DNA of 64,000 nt. Origin: Pseudomonas sp. CCI4.2 (lineage in GTDB: Bacteria > Pseudomonadota > Gammaproteobacteria > Pseudomonadales > Pseudomonadaceae). The stretch spans positions 813,001-877,000 of the forward strand of contig NZ_CP133781.1 in the NCBI RefSeq assembly GCF_034350045.1, in the 5' to 3' direction. Positions within the stretch are counted from its first letter, which is position 1; the number at the start of each line of letters is the position of its first letter. Shown piece after piece: positions 27,459-37,121 of the stretch. The notes below the pieces were generated by a model, which ran no database searches, had not been told where the DNA came from, and was given only the letters and a program-made list of their open reading frames with translations. A program made the position numbers and the translations under genes.

Positions 27459-27976
27459 TCGGCGGCTTTTCCTTGCAGGTCACGGTACGTCAGGTAAATG
27501 CGCAGATCGAACTCTAACTGGTGATAGCCGGGCTGCATGTGTTCACACAGCTGATAAAACGCTTTGTTATGGTCTGACTCTTTGAAGTGCGCCAGCTCGT
27601 GAACCACGATCATCTTTAAAAATTCTGGCGCGGCGTCCTTGAACAATGAGGCAATGCGGATTTCTTTCTTGGACTTGAGCTTCCCGCCTTGGACTCGGGA
27701 AATTGTCGTGTGCAACCCTAGCGCTCGGTGGGTCAGGTCAAGACGATTATCGAACAGCACTTTGTCGATATTGGGTGCGTTGCGCAGGTGCTCTTGCTTT
27801 AACGCCAGCGCATAGACGTACAACGCTTTATCGCTCTGCACCGCGTGGCGCTCGGGATAGCGTTGTTTCAAATAAGCCTCCAGCCGATTCTGCGAAATCA
27901 ATTGCTGCACCTGCTCCTGGAGAGCCGGCGGATAAGCTTGCAGGTATTTCAACGGAGGGAAAGCAGGCGCGATCAT
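27455..27976 (-). CDS. YgjP-like zinc metallopeptidase
   Basis: 173 residues from ATG 27976 (a TTG at 27985 would add three). The zinc motif VVHELAHFKESDHNKAF carries HELAH at residues 126-130 and a third histidine six residues on, the pattern of YgjP/DUF45 proteins related to SprT and WSS1. No signal peptide, so it is cytoplasmic. The substrate is unknown. It is coupled to the winged-helix gene downstream. Confidence 0.82.
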   Translation of the reverse strand: MIAPAFPPLKYLQAYPPALQEQVQQLISQNRLEAYLKQRYPERHAVQSDKALYVYALALKQEHLRNAPNIDKVLFDNRLDLTHRALGLHTTISRVQGGKLKSKKEIRIASLFKDAAPEFLKMIVVHELAHFKESDHNKAFYQLCEHMQPGYHQLEFDLRIYLTYRDLQGKAAE

Positions 27977-28015
27977 AAGGGGCAACGAAGGTTTGAAAGT
28001 CCCAGTGTACCGAAT

Positions 28016-30145
28016 TCAAATCCCTTTGGACCTGTCCCAGTCGAACGGTTTTAAAAACTGTAAGGCACCGTCCGCGGTCAGCGGCGGCGTGATCAAAGCC
28101 CCCTGAACCAAGTGACAACCGTTTTCGGCCAGCCACTGATAGTGCTCGGCCTTGTCGACACCTTCGGCAATCACTAGCATGCCCAACTCACGACAGAGCT
28201 GAATGACACTGCGCGCCACCGCCGCATCACGCGGTGAGTCGAGTAGCCGAGCGACAAACTGGCGATCAATTTTCAGCGTATCCAGCTCGAGCGTGTGCAG
28301 GAGCGAAAGCGAGCATTCACCCACACCGAAATCATCCATCGCAATACGCACGCCGACCTCACGAAGGGCCTGTAATTGCTTGCGTGAGTGAATAAGGCTC
28401 TGCGCCAGCGAACCTTCGGAAATTTCGACCTCTAGCTGATGCGGTCGCAGCCCGTAGCGGGTGATGGCGAGGTGAAGTTCCGAGGCCAGATTGGGCAGGC
28501 TGAACTGCGCAGCACTGACGCTCACCGCTAGCACCAACTCCTGAGGAAAAATGCCGTTCCAGGCCTGGCGCTGTTCGGCGGCCTGCTCGAAAATCCAGCT
28601 GCTTAGCCTATTGATCAGACGCGTCTCTTCGAGCAGCGGGATAAACAGCCCCGGCGGCACATCCCCAACGTCAGGGTGTTGCCAGTGCAACAAAGCCTCA
28701 AAACCGCGCACGCGACCGTGTTCAATAGAGACCTGAGGCTGATAAACCAACGAGAAATCATTCCCCTCGATGGCCGTTCGCACGCTCTCTTCGAGCATCA
28801 ACCGCGAGCGGGCGCGACCATTCATTTCATGGTCATAAAAACGATATTGCTGACGCCCCGCGCGCTTGGCCTCGTACATGGCAATGTCGGCGGCGCGCAG
28901 CAAGCCATCCAGGTCGGCGCCACAATCGGGGTAGGTCGCAATGCCAATGCTGGCGCCCAGCGTGACATCCAGACCGTCGATCTGCTGTCGCACAGACACG
29001 CGCTCAATTAATTTTTCAGCGATGATCGCCGCTTGTTCCGGATAATCCAGACCGTCAATCACAGCGGTAAACTCATCACCGCCCATGCGCGCCAGTATGT
29101 CGTAAGGCCGCAGACACTCCCTTAACTGCTCAGCAACCCATAGCAACACCCGATCACCCGCATCGTGACCCAGCGAGTCGTTGACACGCTTGAACCCATC
29201 AAGGTCCAGGTACAACACCACCAGTGATTTGTCGGCACGGTCGGAGCGCGCCAAGGTGTTTTCGACCGTTTGATAAAAACCGCGGCGGTTGAGCAGCCCG
29301 GTGAGCGAGTCGGTCACCGCCTGCTGCTCAAGTTGCTGGCACAAGTCGCGCACCACCGACATGTCGAGAATACTCAACACCATCGACCGCTGCTCGGCGG
29401 GCAACGGCGCACAGGACAACGCGACCGGCACCTGAGGGCCGTCAGCCGTGCGCAAAACGGCATCGTGCATGCGGTACGTATCCGCATTGCGGTAGCTGCG
29501 ATAAAAATCCGACTCCGACCATTGCAACACGTGGGGCTTGCTCAGGTAATCGATCACTTCAGTGCCCTGCAATTCATCGACAGTTGCATTGAGCAAACGA
29601 CAAATCGCCGGATTGGCAAAACTGATCACGCCCGCCTCGTCGACGACCAGGATGCCTTCGGCGACGTTCGACAGCACCGATGCGTTGAAGGCGCGGGCAG
29701 CTTCCAGTTCATGACTCAGGGTTTGCAAGGCGCGGCGGTTACGCTGATGTTCCAGTAACGCCTGGACTTTTGGTTTCAGGACCTGAGGATCGAAGGGTTT
29801 GAACAAATAATCCACAGCGCCGCTAGCGTAGCCTTTGTGCACCGAGGCCTGGGACTGTTCGCTGGCGGTCAGGAAAATAATCGGCGTCAGCCGGGTGCGC
29901 TGGCTGCCGCGCATGAGCCGAGCAACCTCAAAACCATCCATGCCCGGCATGTGGACGTCGAGCAACACTAGATCGACTTCCATTTCCAGCAGCACATTCA
30001 GCGCTTCGACCCCGGAGCCGGCCGTGACGACGTGCCAATCTTGCCGCTGCAAGACGGCACGCATGGTGATCAGATTTTCAGGGTAATCATCAACGACCAA
30101 GAGGACCGAGGTAGCTTCCGATGGCTTTGATTGCAGGCATTCCAT
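28016..30145 (-). CDS. Response regulator with PAS, GGDEF and EAL domains
   Basis: 709 residues. Receiver domain at 13-125 (acidic D19/D20, phosphoacceptor D63 in LLDVHMPG, K116). PAS at about 152-262. GGDEF domain at 270-440 with an intact GGDEF at 355-359 and an inhibitory RxxD (RPYD, 346-349). EAL domain at 450-700 with EAL at 483-485. The metal-binding asparagine of EAL enzymes is serine here (LAVSVSA, residue 542), and loop 6 reads DDFGVGECSL rather than DDFGTGYSSL. Cyclase activity looks possible; phosphodiesterase activity is doubtful. No histidine kinase is adjacent. Role: cyclic-di-GMP signalling, probably biofilm or motility. Confidence 0.9.
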   Translation of the reverse strand: MECLQSKPSEATSVLLVVDDYPENLITMRAVLQRQDWHVVTAGSGVEALNVLLEMEVDLVLLDVHMPGMDGFEVARLMRGSQRTRLTPIIFLTASEQSQASVHKGYASGAVDYLFKPFDPQVLKPKVQALLEHQRNRRALQTLSHELEAARAFNASVLSNVAEGILVVDEAGVISFANPAICRLLNATVDELQGTEVIDYLSKPHVLQWSESDFYRSYRNADTYRMHDAVLRTADGPQVPVALSCAPLPAEQRSMVLSILDMSVVRDLCQQLEQQAVTDSLTGLLNRRGFYQTVENTLARSDRADKSLVVLYLDLDGFKRVNDSLGHDAGDRVLLWVAEQLRECLRPYDILARMGGDEFTAVIDGLDYPEQAAIIAEKLIERVSVRQQIDGLDVTLGASIGIATYPDCGADLDGLLRAADIAMYEAKRAGRQQYRFYDHEMNGRARSRLMLEESVRTAIEGNDFSLVYQPQVSIEHGRVRGFEALLHWQHPDVGDVPPGLFIPLLEETRLINRLSSWIFEQAAEQRQAWNGIFPQELVLAVSVSAAQFSLPNLASELHLAITRYGLRPHQLEVEISEGSLAQSLIHSRKQLQALREVGVRIAMDDFGVGECSLSLLHTLELDTLKIDRQFVARLLDSPRDAAVARSVIQLCRELGMLVIAEGVDKAEHYQWLAENGCHLVQGALITPPLTADGALQFLKPFDWDRSKGI

Positions 30146-30462
30146 GCTGCTTCTCTTCCTGTGGCCCGTACGCCAGGGCGTAGGGCGAGGCCCGAATTCT
30201 ACTAGCCGCTTACTCTAGTCTTGGGAAAACAAAAGCAGAAGCAAGGGACGCTTCATCTAGTGGCTAAATGCCGGTCGTCCGACTAATGGTATACACCATC
30301 AGAAGGCCATTAGAGACCTTTTAAGTGCCATCACGAAAAATTGACGCCAACCGCTCGACGGAAAAACGCTAATACTTTCTCTTACAAGTTTATAAACGGT
30401 ACTTGGAAACCCTTGAGCCAGAAACCTCTCTACTGGCCATGAGACACATCGAAGGCTAAAAA
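30146..30462. other. Divergent promoter gap
   Basis: This 317-bp gap separates the REC-PAS-GGDEF-EAL gene (minus) from the alginate lyase (plus), so promoters for both are expected here. The only structure I see is an imperfect palindrome around 30286-30299 (ATGGTATACACCAT). Confidence 0.4.
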
Positions 30463-31134
30463 ATGATTGACCTGGCAACGTGGAACCTAAGCATCCCCGA
30501 AGGCTCCCCACCTGCGACCATCAACACTCCCCAGTTGGTCGACGGTTACAGCGGAAAATATTTCCAATCCGACAGTGGCGCGATTTTTTTCTGGTCTCCG
30601 GTTACTGGCTCACGCACCGCTAACGCGATCTACCCCCGCAGCGAACTACGAGAAACCTACTCCGATGGTTCATTGCACAACTGGTTGTACCCTAGCACCG
30701 ACAATTTTTTACGCGCCACCGTTGCGGTCAATCAGGTGCCATCGTCCGGGCGAATCGTCATCGGCCAAATTCACGCGTACGAAAGCACCGACCCCCTGCT
30801 GAAGGTCGAATACCAATATAAGGAAAGTACAAAAAGCGGCACGGTCGTCGCCAAGGTGCGCAACCGGTTTGATGACAAAGAAGGCCGCGTGATCATCGTT
30901 GCTGAAAACGTGCCCCTCAATGAGCCGTTTAAATACATCATCCACCTCAGCCCCGGCGGACAACTGAGCGTGAGCGTGCGCGATTCAAACTGGAGCAGCC
31001 CGATCAGCGCAACCTGGCGTGATAAGCCGCTGTACTTCAAGGCTGGGGTCTACACCCAGGACAACACGGGTTACACCAGCGAAGGCGGCAAAGCGACGTT
31101 CTACAAACTGGACATCAATCACGTAAAAGGCTGA
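30463..31134 (+). CDS. Polysaccharide lyase family 7 (alginate lyase)
   Basis: 223 residues. The three PL7 catalytic stretches are present: RSELRE (59-64), QIH (102-104) and YFKAGVYTQ (191-199), which carry the Arg, Gln/His and Tyr of the active site. It should cleave alginate by beta-elimination. There is no signal peptide, as in the PA1167-type lyases of Pseudomonas, so how it meets its polymer is unclear. GAAGG precedes the ATG. It is a single gene beside a c-di-GMP regulator, and alginate and c-di-GMP are linked in Pseudomonas biofilms; the functional connection is inference. Confidence 0.88.
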   Translation: MIDLATWNLSIPEGSPPATINTPQLVDGYSGKYFQSDSGAIFFWSPVTGSRTANAIYPRSELRETYSDGSLHNWLYPSTDNFLRATVAVNQVPSSGRIVIGQIHAYESTDPLLKVEYQYKESTKSGTVVAKVRNRFDDKEGRVIIVAENVPLNEPFKYIIHLSPGGQLSVSVRDSNWSSPISATWRDKPLYFKAGVYTQDNTGYTSEGGKATFYKLDINHVKG

Positions 31135-31149
31135 AGGGTCTGCGCTGAA

Positions 31150-31172
31150 AACGGCCCATCGCGTGGGCCGTT
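31150..31172. terminator. Bidirectional hairpin between alginate lyase and putP
   Basis: Perfect 9-bp stem AACGGCCCA / TGGGCCGTT with a TCGCG loop, in the convergent gap. On the minus strand it is followed by TTTTC, so it can end putP transcription. The plus-strand side lacks a clean T-run. Confidence 0.65.
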
Positions 31173-31184
31173 CCGGGGTTTCAT

Positions 31185-32675
31185 TCAGAGAGAGGCAGCC
31201 TTGAACTCTTTTTCGGCAGCGTCGAAGCGTGTCAGCATGTCCTGCGTCGGCGCTTTGCCCAGCAGACTGAACACCACGATGGCGATGCTGGCGAAGAGGA
31301 AACCTGGAATGATTTCGTACAACCCCAGCAGTGCGAAGTGTTTCCAGACAACCACCGTAATGGTGCCGACCAGAACACCCGCGAGTGCGCCGTTGCGCGT
31401 CATGCCTTTCCACAGTACGGAAATCAGCACCACAGGGCCGAACGCAGCACCGAAGCCTGCCCACGCGTAACTCACCAGACCCAATACCCGATTATCCGGG
31501 TTCGACGCGATGACTATCGCGATCACGGCAATCAACAGAACCATACCGCGACCCACCCACACCAGCTCTGAGTCTGATGCCTTTTTGCGGAAGAAGGCTT
31601 TGTAGAAGTCTTCGGTCAGCGCACTGGAGCACACCAACAATTGGCAGCTCAGCGTGCTCATCACCGCCGCCAAAATGGCCGATAACAGCACACCGGCGAT
31701 CCAGGGGTTGAACAGCAACTTAGCCAGTTCGATGAACACCCGCTCAGGGTTTTCCGTTACTGGCGCGGCAAACTCGGGGTGCGCTGAGAAGTAGGCAATC
31801 CCAAAGAAGCCCACCGCAACTGTGCCGCCAAGACACAAGATCATCCAGGTCATGGAAATGCGACGCGCCTTGGCAATCGACTTGACCGAATCCGCTGCCA
31901 TGAAGCGCGCCAGAATATGCGGCTGGCCAAAATAGCCCAAGCCCCAGCCCATCAGCGAGATGATGCCGATCAACGAGGTGTTCTTGAGCATGTCGAAATG
32001 GGTGGGGTCTTTCGCTTCGATGGCCAGCAACGTGGCGTCGATGCCGCCCGTTGCCAGTAACACGATGATGGGCGTGAGGATCAGCGCGAAGATCATCAGG
32101 GTGGCCTGCACCGTGTCGGTCCAGCTTACTGCAAGGAAACCGCCCACAAAGGTGTAGGCGATTGTTGCAGCTGCCCCGGCCCACAGCGCAGTTTCATAAG
32201 ACAGGCCAAACGTGCTTTCGAACAAACGGGCACCGGCAACAATGCCCGACGCACAGTAAATAGTGAAGAACACCAGAATCACCACAGCCGAAACGATCCG
32301 CAGCACGCCGCTTTTGTCGTCGAATCGGCTGGTGAAATAATCCGGCAAGGTCAACGCGTCGCCGTTGTGTTCGGTCTGCACGCGAAGGCGCCCGGCAACA
32401 AACAGCCAGTTCAGATAAGCACCGGCGACCAAGCCGATAGCGATCCAGCTTTCGGAAAGACCCGACATATAGATGGCGCCCGGGAGGCCCATCAATAGCC
32501 AGCCGCTCATGTCCGACGCACCGGCCGATAAGGCAGTAACGACGGAGCCGAGGCTGCGGCCGCCTAGAATATAGTCAGAAAGGTTATTGGTGGAGCGATA
32601 GGCCATCAGGCCAATTAATACCATTGCTGCGATGTAGATCACGAAGGTGATCAAAGTAGGATTGCTGACAGTCAT
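31185..32675 (-). CDS. putP: Sodium/proline symporter
   Basis: 496 residues from ATG 32675 (MTVSNPTLITFVIYIAAM), with CAGGGCG upstream; a longer frame to 32732 is not supported. Thirteen or so membrane segments of the SSF family. The motifs GGRSLGSVVTALSAGASDMS (residues 36-55) and VEFFTIYCASG-like FFTIYCASGIVAGARLFE match PutP. It imports proline with Na+ and is divergent from putA across a gap with GTTGCA sites. Confidence 0.95.
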   Translation of the reverse strand: MTVSNPTLITFVIYIAAMVLIGLMAYRSTNNLSDYILGGRSLGSVVTALSAGASDMSGWLLMGLPGAIYMSGLSESWIAIGLVAGAYLNWLFVAGRLRVQTEHNGDALTLPDYFTSRFDDKSGVLRIVSAVVILVFFTIYCASGIVAGARLFESTFGLSYETALWAGAAATIAYTFVGGFLAVSWTDTVQATLMIFALILTPIIVLLATGGIDATLLAIEAKDPTHFDMLKNTSLIGIISLMGWGLGYFGQPHILARFMAADSVKSIAKARRISMTWMILCLGGTVAVGFFGIAYFSAHPEFAAPVTENPERVFIELAKLLFNPWIAGVLLSAILAAVMSTLSCQLLVCSSALTEDFYKAFFRKKASDSELVWVGRGMVLLIAVIAIVIASNPDNRVLGLVSYAWAGFGAAFGPVVLISVLWKGMTRNGALAGVLVGTITVVVWKHFALLGLYEIIPGFLFASIAIVVFSLLGKAPTQDMLTRFDAAEKEFKAASL

Positions 32676-32862
32676 AAAATTGCGCCCTGGCGTTATTATT
32701 TGCACGGCCATCAATCTGTGCGCAACGATCAAACCGCTCCACAGGATGAATAACTAACCGCACGCTAGACTGAAGTTTCCCCAGGAAAACGTCAGCTGAT
32801 AGACCGAGAATGAACACGCATCACCTCGGGGGCGGGAATCCTAGTCAACAATACAAATGAGG

Positions 32863-32890
32863 TGCAACCCCTTTTTCTTATCAAGTTGCA
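32863..32890. promoter_or_regulatory. PutA operator sites, putP-proximal pair
   Basis: GTTGCA, the core bound by the ribbon-helix-helix domain of PutA, is present at 32863-32868 (minus strand) and 32885-32890 (plus strand), each followed by C. They lie in the 449-bp putP-putA gap. Confidence 0.72.
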
Positions 32891-33038
32891 CCCATGGTGC
32901 CTTTTTAGTGTCTGCATGTTTTTTGCTTCTTTTCGGAGCAAAGCCTACTGTTTGCCGGCTACAAAGCACCATCGCTGCGCGCCTGACAGCTGGCTAAGTG
33001 CCGCAATATCGAGCTTATAATTATTTCCGTGAAAACGG

Positions 33039-33054
33039 GTTGCACTAGGTTGCA
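33039..33054. promoter_or_regulatory. PutA operator sites, putA-proximal tandem pair
   Basis: Two GTTGCAC repeats, cores at 33039-33044 and 33049-33054, exactly 10 bp apart on the same strand, about 70 bp before putA. One-turn spacing suits side-by-side binding of PutA dimers. With the upstream pair this gives four cores, as seen in the enterobacterial put control region. Confidence 0.75.
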
Positions 33055-33124
33055 CCCGCAGTACTTCGAGATTAACCTGAGCGTCGGCTAAGCCACACCG
33101 TGGTGGCGATTACGAGGATGAGAA

Positions 33125-36100
33125 ATGGCGACAACCACCCTGGGCGTCAAGCTCGACGACGCGACCCGCGAGCGCTTGAAAGCCGCCGCGCAGTCTATCG
33201 ACCGAACCCCCCACTGGCTGATCAAGCAGGCCATTTTCAATTACCTTGAAAAACTTGAGGGCGGTGCGACCCTCATGGAACTGAACGGTTTGACCGGAAA
33301 GGAGCCCGACGAACTGGTCGATCTGCACGCCGATGTCACCCATCAGTGTTTCCTCGAATTCGCCGAAAGCATTCTTCCGCAATCGGTTCTGCGCGCCGCG
33401 ATCACGTCTGCTTATCGCCGCCCCGAACCTGAAGTAGTGCCGATGCTGTTGGAGCAGGCGCGTCTGCCTGCGGCCATGGCTGAAGCCACCCAGAAGCTTG
33501 CCGCGAGCATCGCCGAGAAGCTACGCAATCAAAAAAGCGCCACCGGCCGTGCGGGCATCGTGCAAGGTTTGCTGCAAGAGTTCTCACTGTCGTCCCAAGA
33601 AGGCGTCGCCCTGATGTGCCTGGCCGAGGCACTGCTACGCATCCCGGACAAAGGCACTCGCGACGCACTTATTCGCGACAAGATCAGCACCGGCAATTGG
33701 CACCCGCATTTGGGAAATAGCCCGTCACTGTTCGTCAACGCCGCTACGTGGGGCCTGCTGCTGACCGGAAAACTGGTCGCCACCCACAACGAAGCCGGAT
33801 TGACCTCGTCCCTGAGCCGCATCATCGGCAAAAGTGGCGAACCCATGATCCGCAAGGGCGTGGACATGGCCATGCGCTTGATGGGCGAGCAGTTCGTCAC
33901 CGGCGAAACCATCGCCGAAGCCTTGGCCAACGCCAGTCGCTTCGAAGCCAAGGGCTTCCGCTATTCCTACGACATGCTCGGTGAAGCGGCGCTGACCGAA
34001 CGCGACGCGCAGAAGTACCTGGCTTCCTACGAGCAGGCCATCCACTCCATTGGCAAAGCGTCCCATGGTCGTGGCATTTATGAAGGCCCAGGCATCTCGA
34101 TCAAGCTTTCCGCCTTGCATCCGCGCTATAGCCGCGCGCAGTACGAACGCGTGATGGACGAGTTGTACCCGCGACTGTTATCGCTAACCCTGCTGGCCAA
34201 GCACTATGACATCGGCCTGAACATCGACGCCGAAGAAGCCGACCGCCTTGAGCTGTCGCTGGATCTCTTGGAGCGTTTGTGTTTCGAACCACAGTTGACC
34301 GGCTGGAACGGCATCGGCTTTGTGATTCAGGCGTACCAGAAGCGTTGCCCGTATGTCATCGATTACGTGATTGACTTGGCGCGCCGCAGCCGTCATCGCT
34401 TGATGATTCGCCTGGTCAAGGGCGCGTATTGGGACAGCGAAATCAAACGCGCCCAGGTTGATGGCCTGGAAGGCTACCCGGTGTACACCCGCAAGGTTTA
34501 CACCGACGTTTCCTACATTGCGTGTGCGAGGAAGCTGCTGTCAGTACCCGAGGTTATTTATCCGCAGTTTGCCACCCACAACGCCCACACTCTGGCCGCG
34601 ATTTATCACATCGCGGGCCAAAACTACTACCCTGGCCAGTACGAGTTCCAATGCCTGCATGGCATGGGCGAACCGCTGTACGAGCAGGTAGTGGGCACCG
34701 TTGCCGACGGCAAGTTGAATCGACCGTGCCGGGTCTACGCGCCGGTGGGTACGCACGAAACACTGCTGGCTTATCTTGTACGCCGCCTGCTTGAGAACGG
34801 CGCCAACACTTCATTCGTCAACCGCATCGCCGACCAATCTATTTCCATACAGGAACTGGTGGCCGATCCAGTGAACAGCATCGAGCAGATGGCGACGCAG
34901 GAAGGCGGGTTCGGCTTGCCACACCCGCGCATCCCTCTGCCTCGCGATCTGTATGGCCCGGACCGCGCCAACTCCAGCGGCATCGACCTGGCCAACGAAC
35001 ACCGGCTGGCATCGCTGTCTTCTGCATTGCTGGCCACCGCCCATAACGATTGGAAAGCCGGCCCAATGCTGGGCAGCCCTGCGAGTATCGGTACCTTTGC
35101 TCCGGTACTTAATCCATCTGACCTGCGTGACGTCGTTGGCCACGTTCAGGAAGCTGATCTGGAAGACGTCGACAACGCGATTCAGTGCGCCTTGAACGCC
35201 GCGCCTATCTGGCAAGCGACCCCGCCTGCCGAACGCGCCGCGATCCTCGAACGTGCCGCTGATTTAATGGAAGGTGAAATTCAACCGCTGATGGGTCTGC
35301 TGGCCCGCGAGGCGGGGAAGACCTTCGCCAACGCGATTGCCGAGGTCCGGGAAGCCGTAGATTTCCTTCGGTATTACGCCGTCCAGGCACGTAACGACTT
35401 CACCAACGACGCCCACCGCCCGCTGGGTCCAGTGGTTTGCATCAGCCCATGGAACTTCCCGCTGGCTATTTTCAGTGGTCAAGTCGCCGCCGCGTTGGCC
35501 GCCGGGAATCCGGTGCTGGCCAAGCCTGCCGAGCAAACGCCGCTGATTGCTGCGCAAGCTGTTCGTTTACTGCTGGAAGCGGGTATTCCAGAAGGCGTCG
35601 TGCAATTGCTTCCAGGTCGCGGCGAGACAGTCGGTGCGCGACTGGTGGGTGATGACCGAATCAAAGGCGTGATGTTCACCGGCTCCACCGAGGTCGCCCG
35701 CCTACTGCAACGCAATATTGCCGGGCGACTGGATGCACAAGGCAGACCTATCCCGCTGATCGCCGAGACTGGCGGACAAAACGCGATGATCGTTGATTCC
35801 TCGGCGCTGACCGAACAAGTGGTTACCGACGTCGTGTCTTCGGCGTTCGACAGCGCAGGCCAACGCTGCTCGGCGTTGCGCGTCCTGTGCTTGCAAGAAG
35901 ACTCCGCCGATCGCGTGATCGAAATGCTCAAGGGCGCCATGGCCGAATGCCGTCTGGGCAATCCAGAGCGCTTGTCCGTAGACATTGGCCCGGTGATCGA
36001 CGCAGAAGCCAAGGACGGTATCGAGAAACACATCCAGGCCATGCGCGACAAAGGCCGCAGCGTTTATCAGGTAGCCATTGCCGACAGCGATGAAATCAAA

Positions 36101-37078
36101 CGCGGCACCTACGTCACGCCCACCTTGATTGAACTGGAAAGCTTCGACGAACTGCAGCGCGAGATTTTCGGTCCGGTGCTGCACGTCGTTCGCTACAAGC
36201 GCAAAGAGCTGGACCTACTGATTGGTCAGATCAACGCGTCCGGTTATGGGTTGACCTTGGGCGTTCACACGCGCATCGACGAAACCATCGCCAAAGTCAT
36301 CGATAACGTCAACGCGGGCAATGTTTACGTGAACCGTAACATTGTTGGCGCCGTGGTCGGTGTTCAGCCCTTCGGCGGTGAAGGCCTGTCTGGCACCGGG
36401 CCGAAAGCCGGTGGCCCGCTGTACTTGTACCGTCTGCTGTCGACGCGTCCGGTGGATGCCATTGAACAATCGTTCGCCCGTGGCGATGCGCTGACTGCGC
36501 CCAACACCCAAATGCGAGATGCCATGAGCAAACCGCTCAAGGCGTTGAAAACCTGGGCCGACAGCCAGCGGCAAGAATCGCTCGGCATACTTTGCAATAA
36601 GTTCGCAGAGCAATCACAAAGCGGCATCACTCGGGTATTGACGGGGCCGACAGGTGAACGCAACAGCTACAGTCTTCTGCCACGCGAGCATGTGCTGTGC
36701 CTGGCCGAAAACGAAGCTGACCTGCTCACTCAATTGGCAGCCGTTTTGGCCGTGGGTAGTACTGCGGTCTGGCCCGACTCGGACCTGAGCAAAACCTTGC
36801 GCACGCGCCTGCCCAAGGAAGTGCAAGGGCGCATACAACCGGTGGCGGACTGGAATAAAGACGAGGTGGTCATTGATGCGGTTCTGCATCATGGCGACTC
36901 GGATCAACTCCAGGCCGTCTGCCAGCACATCGCCAAACGCGAAGGCGCCATCGTCGGGGTTCACGGGCTGTCCCACGGGGAAACCAATATAGCCCTTGAA
37001 CGCCTGGTAATTGAGCGGGCGCTGAGTGTGAACACCGCCGCCGCGGGAGGCAATGCAAGCTTAATGACCATTGGCTGA
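33125..37078 (+). CDS. putA: Trifunctional proline dehydrogenase / P5C dehydrogenase / regulator PutA
   Basis: 1317 residues. N-terminal ribbon-helix-helix repressor domain (TTTLGVKLDDATRERLKAAA, residues 3-22), proline dehydrogenase barrel at about 90-480 (FAD-site RLVKGAYWDSEIKRAQ near 428), and glutamate-semialdehyde dehydrogenase at about 570-1020 (GPVVCISPWNFP, IAETGGQNAMIV, catalytic Cys in SAGQRCSALRV near residue 911). It oxidises proline to glutamate and, when proline is absent, leaves the membrane and represses putA and putP through the GTTGCA sites upstream. ATG 33125 has GAGG at 33114-33117. Confidence 0.97.
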   Translation: MATTTLGVKLDDATRERLKAAAQSIDRTPHWLIKQAIFNYLEKLEGGATLMELNGLTGKEPDELVDLHADVTHQCFLEFAESILPQSVLRAAITSAYRRPEPEVVPMLLEQARLPAAMAEATQKLAASIAEKLRNQKSATGRAGIVQGLLQEFSLSSQEGVALMCLAEALLRIPDKGTRDALIRDKISTGNWHPHLGNSPSLFVNAATWGLLLTGKLVATHNEAGLTSSLSRIIGKSGEPMIRKGVDMAMRLMGEQFVTGETIAEALANASRFEAKGFRYSYDMLGEAALTERDAQKYLASYEQAIHSIGKASHGRGIYEGPGISIKLSALHPRYSRAQYERVMDELYPRLLSLTLLAKHYDIGLNIDAEEADRLELSLDLLERLCFEPQLTGWNGIGFVIQAYQKRCPYVIDYVIDLARRSRHRLMIRLVKGAYWDSEIKRAQVDGLEGYPVYTRKVYTDVSYIACARKLLSVPEVIYPQFATHNAHTLAAIYHIAGQNYYPGQYEFQCLHGMGEPLYEQVVGTVADGKLNRPCRVYAPVGTHETLLAYLVRRLLENGANTSFVNRIADQSISIQELVADPVNSIEQMATQEGGFGLPHPRIPLPRDLYGPDRANSSGIDLANEHRLASLSSALLATAHNDWKAGPMLGSPASIGTFAPVLNPSDLRDVVGHVQEADLEDVDNAIQCALNAAPIWQATPPAERAAILERAADLMEGEIQPLMGLLAREAGKTFANAIAEVREAVDFLRYYAVQARNDFTNDAHRPLGPVVCISPWNFPLAIFSGQVAAALAAGNPVLAKPAEQTPLIAAQAVRLLLEAGIPEGVVQLLPGRGETVGARLVGDDRIKGVMFTGSTEVARLLQRNIAGRLDAQGRPIPLIAETGGQNAMIVDSSALTEQVVTDVVSSAFDSAGQRCSALRVLCLQEDSADRVIEMLKGAMAECRLGNPERLSVDIGPVIDAEAKDGIEKHIQAMRDKGRSVYQVAIADSDEIKRGTYVTPTLIELESFDELQREIFGPVLHVVRYKRKELDLLIGQINASGYGLTLGVHTRIDETIAKVIDNVNAGNVYVNRNIVGAVVGVQPFGGEGLSGTGPKAGGPLYLYRLLSTRPVDAIEQSFARGDALTAPNTQMRDAMSKPLKALKTWADSQRQESLGILCNKFAEQSQSGITRVLTGPTGERNSYSLLPREHVLCLAENEADLLTQLAAVLAVGSTAVWPDSDLSKTLRTRLPKEVQGRIQPVADWNKDEVVIDAVLHHGDSDQLQAVCQHIAKREGAIVGVHGLSHGETNIALERLVIERALSVNTAAAGGNASLMTIG

Positions 37079-37093
37079 TCGCTGATACGCAGA

Positions 37094-37121
37094 AAAGGGG
37101 AGCTTCGGCTCCCCTTTTTTT
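37094..37121. terminator. Rho-independent terminator after putA
   Basis: GGGGAGC-TTCG-GCTCCCC stem with A-rich and T7 flanks, 16 bases after the putA stop. The A-run on one side and T-run on the other let it work in both directions. Confidence 0.95.

Noticed and set aside
30286..30299. Operator-like palindrome ATGGTATACACCAT
   Set aside because: Imperfect and short; no regulator nearby, so not reported as a separate site.
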